64,000 nucleotides of DNA. It comes from Aureococcus anophagefferens. Taxonomy: Eukaryota > Sar > Pelagophyceae > Pelagomonadales > Pelagomonadaceae. The DNA is taken from assembly GCF_000186865.1 (NCBI RefSeq), contig NW_008705572.1, positions 393,384-457,383 on the forward strand. Reading direction: 5' to 3'. The notes beneath the pieces are model-generated. The model did no database searches and was not told where the DNA came from. It worked only from the letters and a program-made list of their open reading frames with translations. Positions 1 through 8,550 of the stretch are shown one piece after another (positions within the stretch are counted from its first letter, which is position 1; each line of letters opens with the position of its first letter). The position numbers and the translations under genes were made by a program.

Positions 1-421
1 CCCACGCGTTCAGGAGCGCCTCGCGCGCGGAGACCGCGTGGTGCTTGTGGAAGACGTAGGTCGCCACGTCCCGCGCCGCGGCGCAGGCCGCCGACGCCGC
101 GTCGCCGCAACTGTAAAACGCGGAGCGCCGCGCGTGATGCAGCGACGCCGTCCAGTTCCGCGCGAGGAGCGGGTCGACGCGGTGGTTCAGCCGGAAGCCG
201 TGCGGCTTGTCCACGGCGAACTCCCAGCCCCGCACGACGGCGAGGTTGCGGTGCGCCGCCGCGAGCGCCTCGACCGACGACGACGCGTCGTCGACGACCG
301 CCTGCCACGTCGCCCAGGCGCGGCTCACGTTCCAGGCCGCGAACTCCGCGACGCCGCGCTCCACGAGCGCCGCGTCGCGCGCCGCGGAGGCAAACGACAG
401 CAGCAGCAGCAGCAGCAGCAT
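1..421 (-). CDS. Secreted protein of unknown function, 3' end off window
   Basis: Reading the minus strand from the ATG at 421 gives 140 codons without a stop to the window edge, so the gene is cut at its 3' end. The protein starts M-L7-S-F-A-S-A-A-R-D, a classic cleavable signal peptide whose hydrophobic core is a pure CTG run. The mature part is rich in Ala, His and Trp and has scattered Cys; no family was recognised. It is divergent from the PrimPol gene, with about 270 bp between the two starts. Seen: open frame and signal peptide. Inferred: secretion or plastid/ER entry. Confidence 0.6.
   Translation of the reverse strand, partial: MLLLLLLLSFASAARDAALVERGVAEFAAWNVSRAWATWQAVVDDASSSVEALAAAHRNLAVVRGWEFAVDKPHGFRLNHRVDPLLARNWTASLHHARRSAFYSCGDAASAACAAARDVATYVFHKHHAVSAREALLNAW
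397..421. repeat. CAG/CTG microsatellite encoding poly-Leu of a signal peptide
   Basis: A run of AGC/CAG triplets on the plus strand is read on the minus strand as seven consecutive CTG leucine codons right after the ATG of the partial gene at 1-421. Length change here would alter only the hydrophobic core of the signal peptide. Confidence 0.75.
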
Positions 422-660
422 CCTAGCTCATGTATGAATACTAAGCACCATCATAGCCGGGGGGCAGCGTGTGCAAGCTGGAGTGCTTGAGGCCAGCATT
501 GACTTTGTAAGAGAGGGCATGGCTCTAAACCCTCGATTCAAAACGCTGCGATGTTGAGCTGACGGCTGCCATGCAACGACTGCGTTTCGCAGCATAGCCA
601 GAGCGGCCGCGCGGCCATCGAGTTCGGCGATCTGCTCGTCGGCGTGAACCGAGCATAAAC

Positions 661-709
661 CAAAGCCAGCGGCGCGACGACAGCTACATGCAAAGCCAGC
701 GGCGCGACG
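661..709. repeat. 29-bp-period direct repeat across the PrimPol start codon
   Basis: The 20-mer starting CAAAGCCAGC occurs at 661-680 and again, identical, at 690-709. The second copy overlaps the G of the PrimPol ATG (688-690) and encodes its first residues. It looks like a recent tandem duplication of the 5' end of the gene. Confidence 0.8.
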
Positions 710-2609
710 AATCGTCGGACGACGACGAGGCCTGGCGCGTCGCGAAGCCCAAGATCAAGTCCGCAAAAAAGCGCACGCCCTTGCAGCGCGAGACCTTCTA
801 CGAGGGCGCGCACGGCGACGCGGCGCTCGCGGCCTGGCGCGAGGAGAGCGCGGCGCTCGAGGCGCGCGTCGAGGAGGCGCGCGCGGCCCGCGCGCTCGGC
901 TCCGCGACAATCTTCGCGAAGCAGGCCTGGGCGCTCGAGGTCGCGGACATCCTCGCCGGCCGCGGCGCGCCGGAGGCCTTCGCCGACGACCGCGAGGGCT
1001 TCGCGCGGCGGAGCGCCGCGCGCGCGGACTACGCGTTCTACGGCGTCGACGCCGGCAACCCCGTCCGCCTCTGGGCGGAAGAGATCGGCTCCGAGGGCCA
1101 GCGGCGCTACGTCGTCGCCCACGACCATGCGTTCCGCGACCTCTACGACAGGAGCGACGCGCGCCACTACTACGAGCTGATCCGCGAGGCGACGCCGTGC
1201 CGCGCGTATTTCGACCTGGAGTTCGCCGTGGCGGGCAACGAGGCGCTCGACGGCGACGACGCGACGCGCGCGTGGCTGGCGACGTTCGCCGACGCGGTGG
1301 AGAAGGCCTTCTACGCGCCGACGCAATTGTTCCGCGAGCACGCCGCCGCCGCGGACGCGCTGGGCTTCTACGACCTCTGCCCCGACCTTGACGTGCAGCT
1401 GCGCCTCGAGCTCGACGGGTCCCCGGACCTCGACGCCGCGATCCCGCGCTTCGAGGCCGCGGCGGCCGCGGCGGACGCGGACGAGGCGGCGCTCTACGAG
1501 CATCTGGCGGGCGTCTGCCGGCGGCGCCGCGGCGAGCCCTTCTCGGCCGTCGACCACGTCGACGGCGTGCTCCAGCTCGACGCGTCGACGGACAGCAAGT
1601 TCTCGCGCCACTGCACCTTCGCGCTGCCCGACGGCGCGCTCTTTGCCGACGCCGTGGCTCTGGGCGGCTTCGTCCGCGGCGTTTTAGCGGCCTCGCCGAA
1701 GCTCCGCGTCGTCCGGGGAAGCGACGGCGGCCTCGAGACGATCGTCGACGCGTCCGTCTACTCGCGGAATCGCCTCTTCCGCCTCTGCGGCTCGACGAAG
1801 CGCGGCAAGCAGCGGCCTCTCGTGGTTTTGCCCCGGGGCGCGCTCGCCGCGAACGCCGGCGACGACGTCCTGCCCGAGGCGTCGCTCGTCGTGCCGCTCG
1901 CGCCGGCGGCGCGGCTCCTCCTCGCGCGCGACGGCGAAGCGCCGCCGCCGGAGCCCGCCGACGCGCGGCGCCGCAGCGCGCCGCAGCCGCGGCCCCTGCC
2001 CCTGCGCGAGCGGCCGTCGGTGCTCGCCGAGGGCCGCCTGCCGAGCCGGTTCCCGGGCAGGACAAGAGAGCGAAATTCCCAACTTCAAAGGCTCCTATCT
2101 CGGCCGTTTTCCACTCGTTTCGGCTGATTTTTGGACGAGCGATCATCTCTCGGAACGGTCTCGAAGCGTGGATGCTTTTCCCGGAACGCGCGCGCGCGGA
2201 ACACTCACATTGAAGCGACGTTGAATCACTCTTGTGCTGCCCAGGCCGGTTCCCGGCCGTCGACGCGGCGGTGCTCGCGGCGCGGCCGGGCGCGCAGGTC
2301 CGCAAGTGGGAGCGGTCGCGCGGCGCGGCGGCGAACGAGGGCGTGCTGTCCTACCACCTGGCGAAGAACCGCTTCTGCGAGAACGTCGGCCGCGAGCACA
2401 GGTCGAACAACATCATGCTCTGCGTGGACCTCGCGACGTCGACGTGGCACCAGCGCTGCTTCGACGAGGGCTGCCGCGGCTTCCGCAGCGGCGAGCGGCC
2501 CCTGCCCGATGCCGCGGCGGGCGAGATCTACGACGTCCTCCTCGACGAGGCGACGCGCGACGCGGAGGTCGAGGACCGCGCGAAGCGGCGGCGGACCGCG
2601 CCGACGTAA
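688..2609 (+). CDS. PRIMPOL: PrimPol, archaeo-eukaryotic primase-polymerase
   Basis: Two exons, 688-2044 and 2245-2609, give 573 aa with an intact frame; the intron 2045-2244 is an introner (GC donor, AG acceptor). The catalytic core is visible: the DxE metal motif in YFDLEF (D176, E178), the S-x-H motif in FSRH (S306, H308) and the third acidic residue in IVDASVY (D354). The second exon carries the PrimPol zinc knuckle (FCENVGREHRSNNIM followed by HQRCFDEGC, a C-H-C-C pattern). In the known family this enzyme reprimes stalled forks and copies past lesions in nucleus and mitochondria. The 3' end converges on the next gene with 28 bp between stops. The start lies in a duplicated 20-mer, so the exact ATG is less sure than the family. 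Confidence 0.93.
2053..2244 (+). mobile_element. Introner element A1 (family A), spliced as intron of PrimPol
   Basis: The element is flanked by perfect 8-bp target duplications GCCGGTTC (2045-2052 and 2245-2252). Ends read CCGGGCAGGAC and CTGCCCAG, an imperfect terminal inverted repeat. The intron is first duplication plus element: GC donor from the duplication, AG acceptor from the element end; removal restores the reading frame exactly. Core GGCTGATTTTTGGACGA is in the sense orientation. Confidence 0.9.
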
Positions 2610-2637
2610 CTCTGTACAATGTGTGATTAGAGGGCGC

Positions 2638-3240
2638 CTACGTCGCCTTGGGACAGAAGGCGGCCTTGGACGGGGCCCCGGCGCGGCGGCGCCGCGCCGC
2701 AAGACATCGCCAGAGGAGGCCGTCGAGCTGCGAGAAGAGGACCGGCAGCACGACGAGGCGCACCAGGTACGCCTGGGCGCAGGTGCCGAACTCGCCCGGC
2801 GCGCGGACGTCGCAGATGGACCCCTGGTGGCCGAGGAAGACGGAGTGGATGCCGAAGCCCGCGCGCGTCGCGGCGACCTCCGCGACGACGACGAGCGGCC
2901 ACGCGCCGAAGCCGCGGCGGCCGAGCCAGACGCCGAGCATCGACGGGATCATGTCGAAGACGGAGTTGACGACGGAGTCGCCCATGTACTGGCCCGGCGC
3001 GTAGGTCGAGAAGGCGACCTCGACGACGTTCTCCCAGAACTCCCAGAGCACGAAGAGGAAGCCGATCTTCCACGCGGCGACGGACCGCGGCGCGTGCGTG
3101 ACCGCGCCGAGCGCGAAGCCCCAGATCGCGTGCGAGAAGTTCCACTGGTCGAAGACGTGCTGGTCCATGTGGATCGAGCCCTCCTCGTAGATGATGGGGG
3201 AGAAGGTGCAGCCGCACGAGCAGCCCCAAGAGTGCCACAT
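2638..3240 (-). CDS. Multi-pass membrane protein resembling DUF2585
   Basis: 200 aa, starting at the ATG at 3240. It opens with a Cys/His-rich stretch (WGCSCGC, HMDQH) and then has several hydrophobic helices. A central segment, LWEFWENVVEVAF followed by GDSVVNSVFDMIPSMLG, resembles the WE-x-x-EN and GDSxxNSxxD pattern I associate with the bacterial DUF2585 membrane family. The C-terminus is basic. No enzymatic motif can be assigned. Family placement is from memory of the motif and is tentative; membrane location is well supported. Confidence 0.6.
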   Translation of the reverse strand: MWHSWGCSCGCTFSPIIYEEGSIHMDQHVFDQWNFSHAIWGFALGAVTHAPRSVAAWKIGFLFVLWEFWENVVEVAFSTYAPGQYMGDSVVNSVFDMIPSMLGVWLGRRGFGAWPLVVVAEVAATRAGFGIHSVFLGHQGSICDVRAPGEFGTCAQAYLVRLVVLPVLFSQLDGLLWRCLAARRRRAGAPSKAAFCPKAT

Positions 3241-3565
3241 GCTATGCTGCGAAAACCGACGGATTCTTGTGCTGTGTTGGACGACGAGCGGCGCCGCGCT
3301 GGACCGAAGGTTAGCACGACTTCAGCAGCGATTGAAGGCAACGCGCGCCCGCACGACTTAGTAGCCAACGACCGTCGCAGCGGCTCAGGAATTCACGTCC
3401 ATTGCCTTGTCAGGCGCCGCTGCAATTTTTTTTTTTCGCCATGTTTTCGCCACAGGCGCGCGGGAGCGCCTCGCCTCGACAGACGCTCGCAGCTAGCGAC
3501 GCCTCACGCCTCGATAGACGCTCGCAGCTTGGCGACGACGCCTCGCGCCTGGACAGACGCTCGCT
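3241..3565. other. Intergenic region with degenerate tandem repeats
   Basis: No convincing gene. It holds the putative 5' leaders of the two divergent genes on either side, a 13-nt T-run near 3426 and, at its right end, degenerate repeats built on AGACGCTCGC. Confidence 0.6.
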
Positions 3566-3567
3566 AT
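3468..3567. repeat. Three imperfect ~35-bp tandem repeats ending in a start codon
   Basis: Three units of the type GCCTCRCGCCTSGAYAGACGCTCGC follow one another; the last contains the ATG of the next gene (3566). They may be promoter or leader repeats. Confidence 0.65.
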
Positions 3568-4276
3568 GCCTGTTTTGTCTGACAGCGACTCGGAATACGA
3601 AGCGTCGTCGTCGGAGGACGAGAGCAACCATCACAACGATGCCGAGGACGAGTCGGACTCGGAGGACGGGTACCAACCCCCAAGTAGAACCGTCGCAAAG
3701 GCCGAGAAAAAGAGGAGGGGAAAGGCCATGCTGATCTTCTCAGTCTTATTCATATTCAGCAAGCTCGCGTTTGAGCTCGGGCCCCGTCGGCACATCGGTT
3801 GGGCCGTCGTACGGTTTCTTCTCTTCGCCCTACAATTTCTCCTCGTGTCGGATTGCGTCCCCGACGGAAGTAAATGGGTGTCCCTCAGCTATATCGCTTG
3901 GCGCTTCAGAGCTTGGAAGATATTTACCTTACTTAAGCTCGACGCGCGGAGGTTAATTATGTTTTCGACGCGAGTTTGCGTCGCGGCAAAGCACTTGATT
4001 CGTTGCGAGATGATGATCAAGACGGAATGGTGGCTACCTGATATCCTCGCAAACTCTATGTGGCTGTTTTTCTTCGTCTTGTTCATGCATGCAACGATAA
4101 ATACTGCGATCATCTGCATCAAGGAGGCTCTCGATCATATCTTGAGGACGCTCCAAGACCCCGTGCGCCGCAACAGCATGGCCCGCCGCGTCATGCGCGC
4201 GCGCGGCCGCCTCCAAATGCGGTACGACAAGTTCGCCCCGACCCCCGGGGAGTTCGACTTCGATCCCTCTTCCTAA
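3566..4276 (+). CDS. Acidic-tailed membrane protein, AT-richer than its neighbours
   Basis: 236 aa. Residues 1-36 are Ser/Asp/Glu-rich with many casein-kinase-2-like S-D/E sites, followed by a basic stretch (about 45-53). Hydrophobic segments lie at about 54-70, 78-96 and 162-185, and a basic C-terminal domain ends DFDPSS. Base and codon use are clearly less GC-biased than in all surrounding genes (many A/T-ending codons, Lys/Ile/Phe/Met-rich). No family was recognised. The stop is one base from the convergent stop of the ankyrin gene, so it lies in normal genomic context. It could be a recently acquired or a relaxed lineage-specific gene. Confidence 0.65.
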   Translation: MPVLSDSDSEYEASSSEDESNHHNDAEDESDSEDGYQPPSRTVAKAEKKRRGKAMLIFSVLFIFSKLAFELGPRRHIGWAVVRFLLFALQFLLVSDCVPDGSKWVSLSYIAWRFRAWKIFTLLKLDARRLIMFSTRVCVAAKHLIRCEMMIKTEWWLPDILANSMWLFFFVLFMHATINTAIICIKEALDHILRTLQDPVRRNSMARRVMRARGRLQMRYDKFAPTPGEFDFDPSS

Positions 4277-4277
4277 T

Positions 4278-5411
4278 TTAGTTTCGGAACCTCGCCACGA
4301 CAACCACCGCGAGCGCGACTCCCGCCAAAACGAGCGCCGCCCCGCCCGGCCTCCGCAGCCGCCGCTCCGCGGGCTCGAGGACCGCCGCGGCGTCGTCGAA
4401 GCCCGCGGCGCGGGCGACCTGGGCCGGCGTGCGGCCCGAGGCGTCGGGCGCGAGCGCCGCGCGGAGGTCCGCGCGCGCCGCCGCGGCCTCGCGGAGGAGC
4501 CAGCCGAGCGCCTTCGCGCGGCCGCGCTGCGCGGCCTTGTGGAAGACCGTGTGGCCCTGGGCCTGGGCCCGCCCCAGGGCGTCGCGCCAGGCGGGCGCGC
4601 CGACGCGGCCCCTGAGCCACGCGAGCGCGGGCTCCGGGTCGTCGCCCATCGCCGCCCAGTGCGCGTCGTCGCAGCGCCAGTCGTTCGCGTCCTCGAGCAC
4701 GCGCGCGCCCGCGGCGTGCAATAACTCGCAGCAGTCGACGGCGCCCTTGTAGAGCGCGAGCATGAGCGGCGTCGTGCCGTCCGCGGACGGCTCAAAGTCC
4801 GCGTCGCCGCGTTCTAAGAGCAGCGCGACGTGGTCCGCGACGCCGTTGCGGCAGGCCCAGTGGAGCACGCTCCGCGAGCCGCGCTTGCCCTCGCGGCGCT
4901 CGCGGCGCGTCAGCGCGTCGACGTCGCGCGCGGGCACGACGTCGAGGAGCCACGCGAGCGCGCCGCCCGCGGTCCCGGCGGCCCAGTGATGCGCGCGGTA
5001 GCCGTGCGCGTCGCGGTGCGCGACGTCGACGCCCGTGAAGGCGCCCGACGCCCGGAGCGCGTCCAGCGTCGCGACGTCGCCGTCGCGCGCCGCCGCGCAC
5101 GCCGCGGGCACGCGCCGCTTCGCCGCGGCGGCCGCCGCCCAGCCCTCGGCGTCCGTCCGCGCGCCGGACCGCGCGCCCGCGGCGTCCGCGGCGACGACGG
5201 CCGCGGCTTTTTCGGCCGCCGTCGCGTCGCCGTGGGCCGCGTCGAGGTGCATCTGCAGGCCGCGGCCCCGCGCGAAGCGCTTCTGGCGCCGGGCGCTGCA
5301 GAGGGGGCACCGGACCCAGCCCGCCGTCGCGCCGCGGCCCATGACCGCGTTCGACTCCGTCGAGCCCGTCGCGCGCCGCGCCTCCATGGCCGCGAAGGCG
5401 TCCATTCTCAA
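4278..5411 (-). CDS. C2H2 zinc-finger / ankyrin-repeat protein with C-terminal membrane anchor
   Basis: 377 aa. A single C2H2 finger (C35, C38, H55, H60) is followed by at least four ankyrin-type repeats (for example SVLHWACRNGVADHVALLLE, GTTPLMLALYKGAVDCCELL, GHTVFHKAAQRGRAKALGWL). The last about 25 residues form one hydrophobic helix ending VARFRN, which suggests tail anchoring. It is probably an adaptor on an organelle membrane. The 3' end abuts the preceding gene (1-bp gap). Confidence 0.75.
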   Translation of the reverse strand: MRMDAFAAMEARRATGSTESNAVMGRGATAGWVRCPLCSARRQKRFARGRGLQMHLDAAHGDATAAEKAAAVVAADAAGARSGARTDAEGWAAAAAAKRRVPAACAAARDGDVATLDALRASGAFTGVDVAHRDAHGYRAHHWAAGTAGGALAWLLDVVPARDVDALTRRERREGKRGSRSVLHWACRNGVADHVALLLERGDADFEPSADGTTPLMLALYKGAVDCCELLHAAGARVLEDANDWRCDDAHWAAMGDDPEPALAWLRGRVGAPAWRDALGRAQAQGHTVFHKAAQRGRAKALGWLLREAAAARADLRAALAPDASGRTPAQVARAAGFDDAAAVLEPAERRLRRPGGAALVLAGVALAVVVVARFRN

Positions 5412-5724
5412 GTAGAGTATTTGCTACCGTGCCTTTGCAAAGACGCGCGCTGCGGCGCTGATCGATGCCAGGGCGCAAGCAATTGCGCAAGCCATCGCAA
5501 AAGGCAAGCAAAAGGCACTCTGGCTGCAATGAGGCACGTTGAACCTCCATGAGAGAGCCCGATGGCAACGACGGGCGAGCAACCGCACCGGCGGCCGAAA
5601 CAACCACCGGACAACTTTGCATCGGGGCTCTAGTCTCGGCGGCGCGCGAGACGGGGCGGCCGCGGGGTCGCGGCCGGGGGATGAGGGCCGCCCCCGACGG
5701 AGGCGGCGGCGGACCGCCGCCCGC
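5412..5724. other. Intergenic region, no gene seen
   Basis: This is the leader of the ankyrin gene and the 3' flank of the L15 gene. It is less GC-rich in its middle (about 5420-5560). No conserved coding frame, RNA gene or repeat was found. Confidence 0.5.
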
Positions 5725-6393
5725 CTAGGCGAGGACCTCGTTGGTCGTCTTCGAGAGGAGGACGCACTTGCCGCCGGCGGCCTCGATCTTCGACTGCGCG
5801 CTCTGCGTGAACGCGTGCGCCTTGACCGTGAGGCCCTCGGGCAGCGGCACGTCGTCGGAGGCGGAGCCGACGACCTTGAGGATGTCCTGCTTGGCCTTGG
5901 TCACGAGGCCCTTCTCCATCAAGGCCGCGTAGTCGACCTCGCTGTTGGGCTCGAGCGTCGAGAGCTGGCCGAGCTTGATGAGCGAGAAGACCTCGTTCGT
6001 GTGGCCGGGGCCCGTCGGGCGGCCGACGAGCTTGGGCAGGCGCCGGTAGAGGGGCGTCTGGCCGCCCTCGAAGCCCGCGCGCGTGGGCCGGCCGGACCGC
6101 GACTTCTGGCCGCGCATGCCGAAGCCGCACGTCGCGCCCTGCCCCGCGCTGATGCCGCGGCCCTTGCGCGTCTTCCGCTTCGTGGCCCCGGGCGCGCTCC
6201 GGATGTTGTCCACGCGGAACTCGAAGGCGTCGACGCCCGCCTCCTCGACGGACTCCCGCCGTTTCCAGTCGTAGAGCTTCATCGACAGCGCCGAGCCGCG
6301 CGTCGTCGCGACGCGCGCCGTGATCACGGGGCCCGCCTTGTGCACGAGGCCGCTGGCCACGGCGAGCACGCTCAGGAGCGCGAGACGGCACAT
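5725..6393 (-). CDS. rpl15: Plastid ribosomal protein L15, nucleus-encoded
   Basis: 222 aa from the ATG at 6393, where the reading frame opens with a hydrophobic signal ([20 protein letters not shown]) followed by a Ser/Thr/Arg transit-like stretch. This is the bipartite presequence expected for a plastid of secondary origin. The mature part carries the bacterial L15 hallmarks [23 protein letters not shown] and [15 protein letters not shown], and the C-terminal half with KVVGS and FTQSA. It is a component of the 50S subunit of the chloroplast ribosome; a mitochondrial copy is less likely given the presequence. The frame stays open further upstream, but that sequence looks non-coding. Confidence 0.88.
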   Translation of the reverse strand: MCRLALLSVLAVASGLVHKAGPVITARVATTRGSALSMKLYDWKRRESVEEAGVDAFEFRVDNIRSAPGATKRKTRKGRGISAGQGATCGFGMRGQKSRSGRPTRAGFEGGQTPLYRRLPKLVGRPTGPGHTNEVFSLIKLGQLSTLEPNSEVDYAALMEKGLVTKAKQDILKVVGSASDDVPLPEGLTVKAHAFTQSAQSKIEAAGGKCVLLSKTTNEVLA

Positions 6394-6989
6394 GTTACAC
6401 CTGCGGGTGGGAGTCGGTGAGGGGGGCGGCGCGCTCGGCGAAAGGCGGCGCGCTCTCCCCGTCGGCGGCTCCGCGCGCGGCCCCCACGGAGCGGCGACGG
6501 GACGGTGCTTCCGCAGCAGCCCGGGCTTCGGCCACCGCCCGGAGCGGGTCCGAGGACCGTCGCTCCGCGCGGCCGTCGCGGCAGGCGAGCAGAATCGCGC
6601 CGCGGACAAAAACGTGGTCGCCGAAGCGCCGAAGGGGCTCTTTGGGCCGCGGTTTCGCCCGCGCACGCTGCGCCACGTCTTCCGCCGTCCATTCATGGGT
6701 CCCGTCACGCATCGTCGCCCCCGTGGCTCTCTCCTCCCCCCCCAAATGACGCCGCTTCATCACCTCTCGCCGCAACACGCACGGACGGCCTCTTCAACTT
6801 TCAGTCCGCGGGGCTCAGCGTTCGCGACCGAGGCTCGAACCGACCTGCGAACCGAGCGCGCACGGGTACGTAGCGGCCCGGTGCGCGCCAGCCGCTCGAG
6901 GCGTCTTTCGAGTCGCCCACAACTCGTCCGACGCCGTCCCCCAACTCCCAACCCAAATAACCACAATACCTTTCTTACACAGTCCACCC
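6394..6989. other. Intergenic region between two minus-strand genes
   Basis: About 600 bp. It should hold the L15 promoter/leader and the 3' end of the Myb gene. Composition drops toward A/C-rich between 6935 and 6985. Open frames here are shadows with arginine-rich translations. A short T-arm-like string near 6820-6835 has no tRNA body around it. Confidence 0.45.
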
Positions 6990-8396
6990 TCACGGCGGCG
7001 TCGGCACATAGGTCGACAGCATGTGGGCGACGCCGACGCCCTCGCCGCCGAGCAGCTCGTCGATGGCGTTCGCCGCGCGCGGCTCGGGCACGCGGAGGAC
7101 GGTCGTGTCGGCCGGCGTCGGCGCGGGCACGGGCGTCGGCATGGGCGCGACGGGCGCGAGGGCCGGAGCCGCGGCGAAGTCGTCCTCGGGCTCGACGATC
7201 GCGGGGTCGTCGGGCTCGACGACCGCGACGGGCGCGTCGGGCGGCACGACGGCGACGACGGACGCCGCCGCGGCGGCGGCGTCGGCCTCGCGCTGGGCGG
7301 CGAGCAGGTTCGCGTGGGGCGCGGCGGCGGCGGGGCCGACGTTGAGCCGCGGCGCGCCGAGGTCCGCGAGGTTCGCGTGCGGGTGCGGGAGCGGGCTCGC
7401 GGCCGCGACGACGGCGCCCGAGAGGCTCGGCACGAGGTCGATGGGCGCCGGCGGGGCCGCCCGGAGCTTGTCCGCCGGCGACCGCGCGGGCGGCCGCGCG
7501 TCCTCGCCCTCGACGCACCAGCCGAAGACGCCGAGCTGGTTGAGGCCGTTGATGAAGCAGTTCTGGCGGATGGACGCCTTGCCGACGACGGGCTCCAGGG
7601 CCTCGTTGCGGAACTTCTTCGACGCCTCCGTCTTCGGGTTCCGCAGGTCCTCGGCGAGGAGCGCGGGGTCCTCGCCGTCGTCGATGAGCGCCTGGACGTC
7701 CGGGAAGAAGGCCGGGTCCGACGCGAACTTGTCGCGCAGGGCGCCGACGTGGACCTTGCCCTTGTCGGCCCGCACGAGCTTGCCGCGGCACCAGCTCGCG
7801 GCCGCCTCGAGCCACTTGGGCGGGCCCCGCGGGCCGCCGTCGTCGCCCTCGCGCTTCCGCTTCGGCGGCCGCGCCTTCTTCTTGCGGCCGCCGCCCTTGA
7901 GGGCGTCGGCGCCGGTGATCTTGGGCCTGCCGTCCGCGCGGGGCACGCGCTGGAGGTTCCGCCACTTGTCTTTCAGGTTGACGCACGACCGGCCCTCGTC
8001 GCCCGTCGCCGGGTCGCCCTTGAAGCCGCACTGGTCGCGGATCTTCGCCCAGGACCCGGCGCCGTGCTGGAGCACGCCCTGGCGGAGCCGCTCCTCCTCG
8101 GGCTCCGACCAGGGCCGCCGCTTCTTCTTGTCCGACGGCGGCGCCGCGGGCACCGCGGACAGGTCCACGAGCGGCGGCGCCACCGCGGCGGCGGCGGGTC
8201 CGAGGGGCAGACCCGCGCCCAGCGGCGGCAGCACGGGCGGCGGCGCGACGGGCGGGTCGGGCTCGACGACGACGGGCGCGAGCGCCGCTTCGGGAAGCAC
8301 ATGGCCCGCGAGGATCGTCGAGTCCTCGACGAACCCGCCGACGAGCGCCGCGGCTTGGTAGAGGTCCTGTTGCATCAGGTGCCTCGTCACGAGCAC
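6990..8396 (-). CDS. Single-Myb telobox (telomere-repeat-binding-type) protein
   Basis: 468 aa. Residues 92-150 form one Myb/SANT repeat with the telobox signature VNLKDKWRNL (139-148), the recognition-helix motif of TRF-, TRB- and TRFL-type telomeric-repeat binders. It is followed by a strongly basic linker (KKKARPPKRKRE) and a second conserved-looking block (about 225-300, ending RQNCFINGLNQLGVFGWCVEG). The rest is Pro/Ala low-complexity. From the family it is expected to be nuclear and to bind TTAGGG- or TTTAGGG-type DNA as a telomere protein or transcription factor. No dimerisation (TRFH) domain is visible. Confidence 0.8.
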   Translation of the reverse strand: MLVTRHLMQQDLYQAAALVGGFVEDSTILAGHVLPEAALAPVVVEPDPPVAPPPVLPPLGAGLPLGPAAAAVAPPLVDLSAVPAAPPSDKKKRRPWSEPEEERLRQGVLQHGAGSWAKIRDQCGFKGDPATGDEGRSCVNLKDKWRNLQRVPRADGRPKITGADALKGGGRKKKARPPKRKREGDDGGPRGPPKWLEAAASWCRGKLVRADKGKVHVGALRDKFASDPAFFPDVQALIDDGEDPALLAEDLRNPKTEASKKFRNEALEPVVGKASIRQNCFINGLNQLGVFGWCVEGEDARPPARSPADKLRAAPPAPIDLVPSLSGAVVAAASPLPHPHANLADLGAPRLNVGPAAAAPHANLLAAQREADAAAAAASVVAVVPPDAPVAVVEPDDPAIVEPEDDFAAAPALAPVAPMPTPVPAPTPADTTVLRVPEPRAANAIDELLGGEGVGVAHMLSTYVPTPP

Positions 8397-8550
8397 GACG
8401 AATGTCGTTAGCTGGCAGGTCCGAAACTATTTCCAGTTGCGCCCGCCGACGACGCCGAGTCCGGCGGGTTAGCTTTATGTCGCCGAGGGGTTAGCCTCTC
8501 CTCAACATCCCCATCAACATCGACGCCGAGCCAGCGGGGCAGCGTTTCGG

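Noticed and set aside
755..2305. Long minus-strand open frame (516 codons) opposite PrimPol
   Set aside because: Arg/Ala/Pro-only translation typical of antisense shadow in GC-rich DNA; the plus strand has all PrimPol motifs.
6815..6840. tRNA gene suggested by a GGTTCGAGCC-like T-arm on the minus strand
   Set aside because: No acceptor stem, D-arm or anticodon arm can be folded around it.
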